DNA from: Prorocentrum cordatum
Lineage: Eukaryota > Sar > Dinophyceae > Prorocentrales > Prorocentraceae
Length of the DNA: 20,000 nucleotides
Reading direction: 5' to 3'
Assembly: GCA_963575745.1 (NCBI GenBank)
Contig: CAUYUJ010018893.1
Location: forward strand, 209,951 to 229,950
Under the pieces are notes generated by a model. It worked only from the letters and a program-made list of their open reading frames with translations. It searched no databases and was not told the origin of the DNA. A program made the position numbers and the translations under genes. Positions 7,981 to 16,439 of this stretch are shown here, piece by piece. Each line of letters begins with the position of its first letter. The stretch's first letter is position 1.

Positions 7981-8650
7981 ATAGAGGGTGTCGCGATCAC
8001 GACGGCTAACTGTAATGTTTGGGGCACGCTGAAGGGGTACTTGGAGGCTTCCGATTCCATGATCATCCTGGGCCAGGAGCATCGCTTGATGGAATTCGTT
8101 GACATCAACAGGGTGTCGCCCTCGACTCGTAAGCTTGGGTGGAAGAGCGTTTGGTGTCCTGGGATCCCTGGCCCTGGTGGAGGGGTGAGCCCTGGCACCG
8201 TGATTTTCGTCCGCTGCGCGTTCGGCGTCTTCGAGGTCTCCCAGACGGTGCTCTACCCTGGCCGTGCTGTTGCCAGCATGGTTCATGCTCCTGGGTGCGA
8301 GGCCTTCTGCGTCGTCTCGCTTTATCTGATCCACTCTGAAGGCTGCTCGGATGGCAACTTGGAAATTCTGAAAGAGGTTGGAGCTTTCTTGTCGTCGATT
8401 ACGTGTGAGTTCGTGGTGGGTGGGGATTGGAACCGCGCTCTCGAGGTCTTGCAGGATTCGGATTTCGACAAGGAACTCTCGTGCCAGATCGTGTCCCCTG
8501 GCATGGACGTATGTTTTCCCAGTTCTGCCTCTCCCTCGGTTTTGATTTCTTCTGTGCGTCTTCTGGGCTGGCACAGGGGGTCAAACAAGTGGGCGCGGGC
8601 GCGAAGGCGTCGACCTCGCCTCGCTTTCCCGTCGCTCGAAGTTTTTACCC
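7981..8650 (+). pseudogene. EEP-type endonuclease of element 2 (His lost)
   Basis: In the frame of 8425 it reads GVAITTANCNVWGTLKGYLE, ASDSMIILGQEHRL (metal-binding Glu), LGWKSVWCPGIPGPGGGVSP and GTVIFVR, a VVSLYLIHSEG strand, and FVVGGDWNRALEVL with Asp 8425-8427 and Asn 8431-8433. Around 8505-8535 the frame shifts, and it continues LGFDFFCASSGLAQGVKQVG with the conserved Asp at 8544-8546. The last motif reads SPRFPV with Arg (8622-8624, CGC), where element 1 and the family have His (CAC would be one base away). The enzyme should nick target DNA during retrotransposition, but this copy is doubly disabled. Compared with element 1 the strand order and spacing are the same while most residues differ. 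Confidence 0.8.
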
Positions 8651-9100
8651 GTCTCTGATGGGTCCCAAGGCTCTCGCGTTCCGTCGCCCCCCCCCCTCTT
8701 CCCGTGGGGCCTCCCGTTGGTCCTAGACCCCGTCCCCAGGACTGGAGTGCCGCGATGGGGGTGGCCCAGAAGGGCTTCGACGCCGTTTCGAGGGGTGATT
8801 TTGATGGGGCGGTTGCTGTTTGGGACTCGGGATACAGGCTTTGGGCCAACACAGCAGAAGCCGAGATCGGTCGTGTTATGGGTGTCGAGGCGCCGGTGGC
8901 AGTGCTCGCGGCAAGCGGCCGCATATGTACTGGCGGTCGGTGCTGAAGCCTTCTGGCCGCTTCAGGGGCGCCAAGCAGCGCCCCATCTTCTGGTTGCACT
9001 CGCAGTTGCGCGCGCTGCAGTGTTATCTGAAAGACTGGGAGCATGGATTTGATGTTGGAACCCTGGGCCCTGGGCCTCCTATTCGACGTGTGTATATCCT
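8651..9100 (+). pseudogene. Endonuclease-RT linker of element 2
   Basis: The frame changes at the C run near 8689-8698. It then reads VGPRPRPQDWSAAMGVAQKG and FDGAVAVWDSGYRLWANTAE with AEAEIGRVMGV, a Trp-containing helical linker typical for the part following the endonuclease. Near 8900-8930 it shifts once more to MYWRSVLKPSGRFRGAKQRP, IFWLHSQLRALQCYLKDW and GFDVGTLGPGPPIRR. After about 9090 the next expected block (the start of the reverse transcriptase) does not follow. No catalytic motif is seen. Confidence 0.55.
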
Positions 9101-9114
9101 TTGCCGAACTGAGA

Positions 9115-9585
9115 GAATGATGGGCCGCGGTGTTTGCTCTTGAGGATCTCTCTTGGAGTTTGGTCTCTGGCCCTATCAGTGCCCTCCGTCTGTCGCATTA
9201 TCGGTTGGGGTGGACCATGCCCGATTTTTGTATTCTTCTGGATGATTTCGGCAAGGCTATTTCGCTCGCGTTGAACTCCCCCCAGATGGTCCGTTCGCTG
9301 TGTCGGGGCGCGGTGCGCAGAAACCTGCGGCGGGATTCAGGCGTGAAGTTTGGTTGTGAGCGTCGCTTGTGCTGGGATGTAGTGAAACATTTTCTTGGAG
9401 CCTCTCAATTTTCTAAGCGTGGCAAGGGGCTGATGAGGGCCCTGGCTTGCAACGGCATCTGGGCGGCTACGGACGCCGTGGCCGCTGGCCACCTCTCCGT
9501 CTCGCCGCTCTGCCCGCACTGCGGCCTGCCTGGCGCGCTCCACCATCGTCTCTGGGTCTGCGAGCACTGTCAGAAGATGAGATGA
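9115..9585 (+). pseudogene. Post-RT region and zinc knuckle of element 2
   Basis: In the frame of 9130 it reads EDLSWSLVSGPISALRLSHY, RLGWTMPDFCILLDDFGKAI, NSPQMVRSLCRGAVRRNLRR and RGKGLMRALACNGIWAATDA, then VSPLCPHCGLPGALHHRLWV followed by CEHCQKMR and TGA. Its first half aligns by eye with 3941-4100 of element 1, which lies about 600 bases after that element's catalytic VDD. The knuckle CPHC-x6-HH-x4-CxxC is complete here, unlike in element 1. The region starts directly after the endonuclease linker, so everything from reverse transcriptase motif 0 to the thumb is missing. Confidence 0.65.
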
Positions 9586-9586
9586 A

Positions 9587-10370
9587 GTGGCCCCTGCTTG
9601 GATTCAGGAGGCCGCGAGAGACGCGCCGTCCTCCGATTATGACCGCGTTCTGTTTCTGCATGGTGCTTTCCGCCATCCTGGAGATCTGGTTCCTGGTCCG
9701 AGTAGAGAATGTGGTGTGGAGATCAAGTGGCATGGGGATGTGCTCCCTGCTCCCTCCCCCGGCTCCCCTCCTGTGCCGTGTGGTGACAGTGTCTGGGGCA
9801 ATTTTTTGTTAATAATCGACGGTTCGAGCCATCGGCACGTCGTCCGCGAATTGTCCAGGAGCGCCTGGGCCTCGTCATGGTTTCCGGCCAGGGCCGTTTG
9901 CTCGATGAACTCTCGGGGCCTTTGTGGGCGCCGTGTCCCCAAACGCCTCAAGGGGCCGAGTTCGGTGCTTTCGTTTGGGGTGCTTGCTTCGCCTCGGCTC
10001 CGATTGACCTTGACCTGTATATCGATTGCAAGAATGTGGTGGATCAAGGTTCGTTGTCGTTGTGTGAGGCTCTCTCGGGCGAAAGACAGCATGCTGGTAA
10101 TATTCTCCAGTCTCATCACCTTTTCGGCCCCAGCCTTCGGTCCTGCAAGAAGGTCAAGGCCCAGTTAGACCCTGATGAAGAGGGCATCGCGTCTGAGGAA
10201 CGTTTCGTTGGGCAGGGGATTTTTTATGCTGATGTGACCGCCAAGAGTGCCCTTGCGAGGCACCCCGCGGCGGACCCCGTCCTCCTTGATCAGTTGAGTT
10301 GCTCTTTCAAGATTGCCCTGCACGTCATGAAGCTTGGCGCTGCGGTCTTGCTGGGGTGGCCCAAGCCTCG
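9587..10370 (+). pseudogene. RNase H domain of element 2
   Basis: The first part is in the frame of 9818: VAPAWIQEAARDAPSSDYDR, then NFLLIIDGSSHRHVVRELSR with catalytic Asp (9818-9820). Near 9862-9868 the frame shifts to GLVMVSGQGRLLDELSGPLW, then QGAEFGAFVWGACFA with Glu (9958-9960), LYIDCKNVVDQG with Asp (10024-10026), and KVKAQLDPDEEGIASEERF with VGQGIFYADVTAKSAL, where the last Asp (10231-10233) is present. The flexible-loop His expected in the KAH motif is Gln (10162-10164), and the usual GN before xxAD is GI. The carboxylate set is therefore complete, but the copy is frameshifted and altered at the His. Confidence 0.75.
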
Positions 10371-10784
10371 AATTCAGAGGCGCTGCTCGTGCTCCTCCGC
10401 CGCCCCTAAGCCCACTCTTGTGCTCGCCCATACGTGGAAGTGGATGAGTGGGCATTGGCGGTGCGAGGTTTGTTTGAAGGGCTCGGTCGTGGGAGAGGGA
10501 GAGCGACCCCTCCCGACGCGGCCTGTCCTGGGCGTTCGAAGCTGGACCAAAGAGTCCTGGAGCGCCTGCAGCACACTGTTGTGGCGTTTCCGTTCTCCGA
10601 TGCGTCGTATCTCTGGTTCTGTCTCAGGTGCAAGTTCTATTCGAGCGGTGCTCAGGTGGTGGGTCTCAGTAAAGTCTGCAAGCACCCCACGGAGACTGGC
10701 AGAAATAATTCCAGGAAGCTCAAGAGAGGGTTTCACTCAGACAAGTCAGGCGTTCAGTCGATCTGGACGATTTTGTTCCTCTGA
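10371..10784 (+). pseudogene. C-terminal paired zinc-binding modules of element 2
   Basis: Module 1, in the RNase H frame, reads LAHTWKWMSGHWRCEVCLKG, after which the frame shifts (about 10480-10530) to AACPGRSKLDQRV. Module 2 reads LQHTVVAFPFSDASYLWFCL, RCKFYSSGAQVVGLSKVCKH, then KLKRGFHSDKSG and TGA at 10782-10784. Both modules have His, about ten residues, W-[RF]-C-x2-C and a distal Cys. The same pair closes element 1. It is probably a nucleic-acid-binding tail involved in template recognition, which is inference from position. Confidence 0.6.
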
Positions 10785-10850
10785 TGTGACCATCCGAGTT
10801 TATTGCAATGGCGTCTCGCAGTGGTGATCTGAGGCACGGGAGTTGGTCCC
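10785..10850 (+). other. 3' untranslated part of element 2
   Basis: Sixty-six bases separate the TGA from a short A run (10851-10855). No polyadenylation signal was recognised. Confidence 0.4.
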
Positions 10851-10855
10851 AAAAA

Positions 10856-11054
10856 GAAGAGGGGGAGGGGGAGGGGGATGAAGAGGAGGAGGAGGAGGAG
10901 GAGGAGGAGGATGAGGAGGAGGAGGAGGAGGAGGCGGAGGCGGAGGAGGAGGAGGAACTGGCGGGGAACTGGAGGAGGAACTGAGCGAGGACGCGGAGGA
11001 GGATGAGGAGGAGGAGAAGGAGGCGGAGGAGGAGGAGGAAGAGGAGGAGGAGGA
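10856..11054 (+). repeat. GGGGGA and GAG/GAGGAT polypurine tract
   Basis: It begins with three GGGGG blocks separated by A (10861-10877), identical over 17 bases to 5944-5960 on the other side of element 2, then GAG repeats with scattered C and T. It is either the tail of element 2 or the right-hand half of the tail of element 1, split by the insertion. Confidence 0.85.
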
Positions 11055-11535
11055 GCATCAGGAGAAGGCTCACGAAATGCAGGAGGAGTGGCATTCGGCC
11101 GCGTCGGGCAGGCCCAGGTCATTCGCAGCGGCTCGGTCGCAGACCTTCTTTCTAACGGCCCGACGTATTAGCAGATTTCGCCTTTCTCCTCCCCCTATTA
11201 TTTGTCCTCTTTGTTTGCCCCCGCCCCCTCCTTCTCCGCCTCTTTTGTCTTCTCCTCGGCGTCCCTTTCCTTCCCCATCTCCCTTCTCTGGCATTCAAGC
11301 TTGCGTGGCCCTTGTCAGGCCGAAACGCCTTCCCATCTCCCTGCCCCCTCCCTCTCCCGCTCATCTTTCTTGCCTTCCTGGTCCCAGCTTGGTGGGACGT
11401 CTTCAACATCCAGATGTTATTCGATTGTTGGAAAATTGGAGATCTCCCACCCAATCGCGGGACGTCTCGCTTCGGACAGTTTCCCGCCGTCGCCCACACT
11501 GCTGCTCTGCCTCCCCCCCCCCGCGCCTGCCCACC
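11055..11535 (+). other. CT-rich stretch without recognised genes
   Basis: Sequence of ordinary complexity (11067-11170) passes into C/T-rich DNA (11175-11400) and back. Open frames on both strands are low-complexity Pro/Ser or Arg/Gly readings with no motif I recognise. No RNA gene is visible. Confidence 0.5.
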
Positions 11536-11539
11536 GCGG

Positions 11540-11662
11540 GTTTGTGTATGTATGTATGTATGTGTGTGTGTGTGTGTGTGTCTATGTGTGCGTGCGGGCG
11601 GGCGTGCGCGCGTGCGTGCGTGCGTGCGTGCTTGCGTGCGTGCGGGCGCGCGCGTGTGTATT
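11540..11662 (+). repeat. Alternating purine-pyrimidine tract (ATGT/GT/GCGT)
   Basis: GTATGTATGT is followed by (GT)n and (GCGT)n with GGGC interruptions and GCGCGCGTGTGT. It is almost perfectly alternating for about 120 bases, a classic Z-DNA-prone sequence. Confidence 0.9.
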
Positions 11663-12240
11663 CCGTGAGGTAGCTCTTGTGGTTGCAGGTGGCTGCCTGT
11701 ATGTGCATACTTGTATATGTTTCTGCATGTGTTTAGGCATATGTATATGCATATGCATATGCATTCGTGCATCGGTTTAGGTAAACGTATACGGGTGACA
11801 CCCGTATACGTATACCTAAACCGATGCAGATGTATATGTATATGTAGGTGTCCATGCATATGTATATGTATGTTTGTATGCATGCATGTTCACTGTATAT
11901 GTACGGGCACAGCAAGCTACGTATGCACATGGATACACACGTATGTGTTTATGCATACGCATTTGGATGTGTATGTGAGTGTATAGGTATGTGTCCATTC
12001 CCAGGTATGTGTATATACTTATGTACAGTTATAAGACTGTGTATATGTATGTCTACATGTGTATGAACATGTATATGTATATGCACATGTGAAGTGATGT
12101 GTTTATGTATATGATCATATATATGTACTCATCTACACATGTATGTATGTTTGCATGCATGTATGTATGTCTGTGTGCATGCATGTACGGGCGTATATGC
12201 GTACGCGCGTTTCCCTGCATGTGTGCACATCTGTATATAT
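11663..12240 (+). repeat. TATG/CATG-rich cryptic simple sequence
   Basis: Imperfect TATGTATATGCATATG-like words fill this interval, including the palindrome at 11769-11827. Met/Cys/Tyr-rich frames within it are repeat artefacts. The composition is the same as 14335-15720. Confidence 0.85.
11769..11827. repeat. 59 bp near-perfect palindrome (inverted repeat)
   Basis: The left arm 11769-11797 starts GCATCGGTTTAGG and ends ATACGGGTG. After a single central A (11798), the right arm 11799-11827 is its reverse complement over 29 bases with one mismatch. It would form a cruciform or RNA hairpin with almost no loop. Confidence 0.95.
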
Positions 12241-12267
12241 GAAAGAGGGTGTTCTACCGCTGCTGGC

Positions 12268-12468
12268 GGAAAACCGGGGGGGGTCACTACCGGTTCGAAC
12301 CCCTCCCCCCCCCCCCCCCCTCCCTCCCGGAAAACCGGGGGGTGTAACTAACGGTTCGAACCCGGTTCGAACCCACTCCCCTCCCCCCCCCCCAGCTCAT
12401 CATGAAAAGGGGGGGGGTCACTGCCGGTTCGAACCCCCCCCCCCCCCCTCGAAAACCGAGTGGGGGTG
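12268..12468 (+). repeat. Left array: GGAAAACCGG...GGTTCGAACC units with C runs
   Basis: There are three units plus a partial one. The unit starts are 12268, 12329 and 12404 (the last begins GAAAAGG), with a partial unit at 12449 (TCGAAAACCGAG). Each reads GAAAACCGG, a G run, a TCACTACCGGTTCGAACC-like core, then a run of C. Unit 2 has an extra GGTTCGAACCC. The same unit occurs three times in reverse orientation at 13102-13257. Confidence 0.85.
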
Positions 12469-13050
12469 CGGACAGTGGTGGGGACGGTGTTGGCGGGGAC
12501 AGTGGTGAGGGGACAGCGGGACAGTGGTGGGGACAGTGGGGGGACAGTGGGACAGTGGTGGGGACGGTAGTGGTGGGGACAGTGGTGGGGACAATGGTGG
12601 GAACAGGGGGGACAGTGGACAGTGGTGGGAACGGTGGTGGTGGGGACAGTGGTGTGGGGACAGTGGGAATGAGGTGGAAACCCTGGGACAGTGGAGGGTA
12701 CAATGGTGGTGGAGACACTGGTAAAGGCGGTGGCGAGGACGGCGGTGGGACAATGGGACAGAGGTACAGTGGGGACAGTGGTGGGGACAGTGGGGACAGC
12801 GGTGGAAACAGTGGGACATCTCAGTGGGACAGCGGAGGAGTCAGTGGGACAGTGGGGACAGTGGGGATAGGCAGTGGTTGGGTCCGTGGAGACAGTGGGG
12901 AGAGTGGAACCGTGGTGGGAACAGTTGTGGGAACAGTGGGGACAGTGCGACAGTGGTGGTGGCATTGGTGGGGACAATAGGGACGGTGGTGGAACCAGCG
13001 GGGACAGTGGTGGTGAGGACAGTGGTGCTGGGAACAACAGTGGGGGATGT
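12469..13050 (+). repeat. GGGGACAGTGGT minisatellite
   Basis: This is about 580 bp of imperfect GGGGACAGTGGT / GGGACAGTG units, with C almost only in the ACAGT core. It is G-rich on + and so can form G-quadruplexes. Open frames of up to about 190 codons on both strands are repeat translations, not genes. Confidence 0.9.
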
Positions 13051-13101
13051 GATGCGAGCGGTGGTAGGGACCGGGAGTCGTTTGCTGGCGGTGCGTGGGG
13101 A

Positions 13102-13257
13102 GGGGGGTCGAACCGGTAGTGACCCCCCTCCGGTTTTCGAGGGGGGGGGGGGGGGGTTCCACCATAAGTGACCCCCCCCGGTTTTCCGGATCCGGATGGG
13201 GGGGGGGGGGGGAGGGAAGGGGTTTCGAACTGGTAGTGACCCCCCCCGGTTTTCGAG
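13102..13257 (-). repeat. Right array: three inverted copies of the GGAAAACCGG...GGTTCGAACC unit
   Basis: On the + strand the copies at 13102-13140, 13156-13188 and 13221-13257 read TCGAAC(C/T)GGTAGTGACC, a C run and CGGTTTTC(G/C). They are the reverse complement of the left array. The middle copy has CCACCATAAGTGACC in place of the TCGAACC part. Confidence 0.85.
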
Positions 13258-13261
13258 GGAA

Positions 13262-13295
<34 letters not shown>

Positions 13296-13350
13296 GGGGA
13301 GGGGGGGGGTTGCCGGGAGGGAGGGTGGAGGGGGGGGGGGGGGGGGGGGG

Positions 13351-13393
<43 letters not shown>

Positions 13394-13445
13394 GGGGTTT
13401 CCGGCATCCTACGGGGGGGGGGATTTCGGACGTGGGGGGGGGGGA
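13258..13445 (+). repeat. Poly-G tract
   Basis: G runs of 31 (13262-13292), 22 (13331-13352) and 39 bases (13354-13392) are separated by few other bases, followed by further G runs to 13442. Lengths of such runs are not reliable in sequence assemblies. Confidence 0.9.
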
Positions 13446-13579
13446 CCCCGGTTTACCGTGGAGGACAAAGGTTGGCGAATTTTCCACAGTAAAGCGGCGG
13501 TGGATCACGCTCTCTCGTATATATCGATGCAGGTATACATGTATGTCCGAATGTGTACATGTATGTACATATGTACATG

Positions 13580-13623
<44 letters not shown>

Positions 13624-13690
13624 GTTTCACATGCATGATCGCCACCGTAGACCCCACGCAGTGTGTGTGTGTGTGTGTATTCTAGAAGCT
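13446..13690 (+). repeat. Short complex stretch then TATG, (TA)n and (GT)n
   Basis: About 90 bases of complex sequence (13446-13530) hold no recognised gene. Then follow TATGTACA-type repeats, (AT)n at 13585-13618 and (GT)n at 13661-13679. Confidence 0.8.
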
Positions 13691-13982
13691 TTTGTGGTGC
13701 AGTATATGTGGTGCAACATGTGTTGCGTCACCTATGAGGTGCCATACATGCTGTGCAACATCGGTTCTGCAACCGTTGTGGTCCAATCTATGCGGTGCAG
13801 TTCGTGTGGTGCAGTATATGTTATGCAATCTATGTTTTGCAATCTGTGTGATGCAATCCATGTTATGCAACCTACGTTGTTCGGTCGATGTTGTACACAG
13901 TATTGTGTAATTTATGTGGTGCAACCCGTGTTGTGCAATTTATGCGGTGCGCTCTATGTTATGCAACCTTTGCGGTGCAAAC
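13691..13982 (+). repeat. 14 bp minisatellite (TATGTTATGCAATC-like)
   Basis: About 20 diverged tandem units run in phase at 14 bases, for example TATGTTATGCAATC, TATGTTTTGCAATC, TGTGTGATGCAATC and CATGTTATGCAACC. The Met/Cys/Asn-rich open frames here come from the repeat. Confidence 0.85.
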
Positions 13983-14281
13983 AGCGGGCGGCGACGAGCG
14001 GCGATTGGGCGGCGACGGCGAGCACGGAACCGCCAGACCGACACTCAGGCCCAGGCGACAGGCGGCGACGAGGCGGCGACGGGGCGGCGACGGCGAGCAC
14101 GAAACCGCCAGACCGACCGTCAGGCCCCGACGACGCGCCGCGCCAACGCGGCTACGGGGCGGCGACGGCGATCACGGAAGCACGACCAGTTGTCAGGCCC
14201 AGGTGGTTGGTGGCGACGAGGCGGCGACGGGGCGGCGACGGCGAGCGCGAAGCCGCCAGACCGCCCGTCAGGCCCAGGTCC
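13983..14281 (+). repeat. 75 bp GC-rich minisatellite, four copies
   Basis: The block GGGCGGCGACGGCGA recurs at 14007, 14082, 14157 and 14230 (spacing 75, 75 and 73), each followed by a CACG-type stretch, a CCGCCAGACCG-like block and GTCAGGCCC. Composition changes sharply from the AT-rich 14 bp repeat to GC-rich at 13983. Copy 3 is the most diverged. The 73-base step breaks the frame, so a coding role is unlikely. Confidence 0.85.
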
Positions 14282-14345
14282 CTAGAGCAGACATGAGGAC
14301 CCCTTGGTGCATACACTGTTTGGAAAACGTGCACCTATATGTATA

Positions 14346-14380
<35 letters not shown>

Positions 14381-15750
14381 CAAGCATGCTTAACTGCATA
14401 TGCATATATGTACGTACATCTGTATATGTATGTATCCACTTATGCATATACGTGCACATATGTGTATATAGTTACGTACTTGTGTGTTTATCCATGTATG
14501 TTTGGATGCATCGGCGTACATACGTATACACTGATGCATGTAGAGGTCAGGGTAATTCTATATGTATATGTGCCCGTATGTGTATACATATTTTTGTGTG
14601 CTTCTGATATGCCCATCTTTATGTTTATGCTTATGTGCATGTACGTGTATATGTATGTGAACATGTAGGGGCATGTGCACATGCAAACGTACATGAATAT
14701 GAGATGCGCACTATGTGTATCGGTAGATGCATATGTACACGTACGCGCATATGTTATATATATATATATATATTCAAAAATGAATTTGTAATGCGTATGC
14801 AAACATAGGTATGTGTGTATCTATATTCAGGTGCACACGGACATTTATAGGTCGGCGTAGTTGTAGATGTAACTATCGGTATCAGTGTGTATCGGTCGAT
14901 ATAGCTGTGTCAGTATATGTATATGTATATGTCTATGTGCATGTCGATGTATATTTATACGGCGATGTAGTTGTATAATCATGTGTAGTTGTATGTTGTA
15001 CATTTGTGTATAGGCACTTGGCTTTGTATTTGCATACGTGTCTGCATAATTATATGGATATGTGCATGTGCATATCTGTATACTTTATTTATGTACATAT
15101 GTCTGGTTATATGTTTATGCATATGTACAGGCTTATGCATACGTTGTTATATTTGTGCATGTTTATGCAATTGTTCATGTATATGAAGATGTGCATGTGT
15201 ATGTTCATGAGTACGCAAATAGGTATGCTTACGTATGCGTTTACGTATGAACAAGCTATAGGTATAATTGAGTATATATATGTGTGTGTGTGTATGGATC
15301 TGTTCCCAAACATGTAGATATACACAATTTTGCGTATGTATATGTTGTACGTTGCTGGGCTGTATATGTAGGTGTGTACGCGTATATATGCAGGCAGATT
15401 TCAATGTAAACGTCGATGCATATATCCATCTGTACGTGTACATGCGTTTGGACATGCGTTTGTACATGTGTAAATGTACATGCGTTTGTACATGTACATG
15501 CGCATGCACATGCATACTGCTATGTATATGTGGATGTGTGTATCTTTGTATATATATATATATGTGTACATATGTAGTGGTGAACGTATAGGTATGTGTA
15601 TATACACGTATATGGGGTCTGTACATGTGAGTTTATACTTTCGCGTAGATGGCACTTGCATGTGTATGAATCCATCACGCATCTATCTGTACAAACGCGC
15701 ATGCACGCACACATTTATACATAATGTCTTTGCGCATGCCATGAATCCAC
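14282..15750 (+). repeat. About 1.4 kb TATG/CATG/TGTA-rich cryptic simple sequence
   Basis: (TA)n at 14341-14380 and 14754-14772 and at 15550 are embedded in imperfect TATATGTGCATGTAC-like words with no fixed period. Met/Tyr/Cys/His-rich frames on both strands are artefacts. No gene or RNA was recognised. Confidence 0.85.
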
Positions 15751-15754
15751 ATAT

Positions 15755-16260
15755 TTCGTTGCTTTCGGCCAATCCCGCCACCGCGCCGTGTTCGTAGATG
15801 AAGCCTCTGAAACGCCCCTCTATTTGGGTCTTGAGAAGCCTGTGGAAGCCCTCTTGGAGGCCTCTTGGGGCCTCCTGGAGACCTCTTGGGGGCCTCTTGG
15901 GTCTTGGGGGCCGCTGCGGGTCTCTTGGGGGCCTCTTGCGGGCCCCCTGGTGGTCTCGCGGGCCACCTTGAGGGAACCGGCTCGAAGTGCCATTTCGTGC
16001 TTATCCTCTTGGTTTTTCGGTGCCGTTTAGGACCCGCTTGGTCACTTTGGAGGCTGTTTTGGGGCGACCTTGAGGGCTTGTTGGGCCGTCTTGGACGCTC
16101 TGAGGACTGTCGCGAGTCCGATGCAACAGCTTCAGACGTTTCCACGATTTCGGCTTCCTTGCCTGGCTCCCAGGGCCTCCCACGACGACTCATGAGGCAC
16201 CCAAGAGAGATCCAGGACGTGCTCGGGAGCCATCTTAGGCCATGCTGAAAGCGTGAATTC
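15755..16260 (+). repeat. Interspersed repeat, copy A (CCTCTTGGGG-rich)
   Basis: It begins with TTCGGCCAATCCCGCCACCG, then a cluster of CCTCTTGGGGG units (15850-15960), then a less repetitive part ending TTTCCACGATTTCGGCTTCC, TGCCTGGCTCCCAGG. Copy B about 686-691 bases downstream has the same order of blocks. On the minus strand the unit reads as PKRPPRGP-type repeats. Confidence 0.75.
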
Positions 16261-16439
16261 GAAGCCACGCTCCCGAGGCCTCCCGAGAAGGACGCGAGCC
16301 GTCCCGCGAACACCCAGAAGCGTCCGAGAGCGCCCGTGAATGGATCCCCGTAGATGGCCCTTGCCATGCCGAAGATAGTTAATTCTAAACGACCTGGGGA
16401 CGTTCCACTCATCTCACGGCACGGTGGCCGATATGCATA

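Larger units (their letters stand above)
5969..10855 (+). mobile_element. Element 2: non-LTR retrotransposon with DinoSL 5' end and RT deletion
   Basis: The 5' boundary is a DinoSL-like 22-mer directly abutting the purine tail of element 1. The content on + is an untranslated leader, a zinc-finger ORF1 remnant (6099-7424), microsatellites, an endonuclease (7981-8650), a linker, a post-RT region, RNase H and two zinc modules ending at the TGA 10782-10784. The 3' boundary is placed at the short A run at 10851-10855 before the GAG tract. A reverse transcriptase is absent between about 9090 and 9130. There are many frameshifts, so this is a dead copy. It differs strongly from element 1 in protein sequence, so it belongs to a different family of the same general design. 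The 3' boundary could lie anywhere in the following purine tract. Confidence 0.75.

Noticed and set aside
1-11054. LTR retrotransposon or retrovirus-like element
   Set aside because: There are no long terminal direct repeats, protease or integrase. The endonuclease and RT motifs are of the non-LTR type.
11067-11170. Host exon after the second purine tract
   Set aside because: Complex sequence, but no frame on either strand gives a recognisable protein or splice pattern.
12290-12304. GGTTCGAACCC blocks as tRNA T-arms
   Set aside because: No acceptor, D or anticodon arms can be folded around any of the copies, and the block sits in a tandem unit with C runs.
12268-13257. CRISPR array
   Set aside because: Repeats are irregular, the intervals are homopolymer or minisatellite rather than unique spacers, no cas genes are present, and the context is eukaryotic.
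12287-13407. Several open frames of 100-230 codons on both strands
   Set aside because: They are translations of the GGGGACAGTGGT minisatellite and G/C runs, open in many phases at once.
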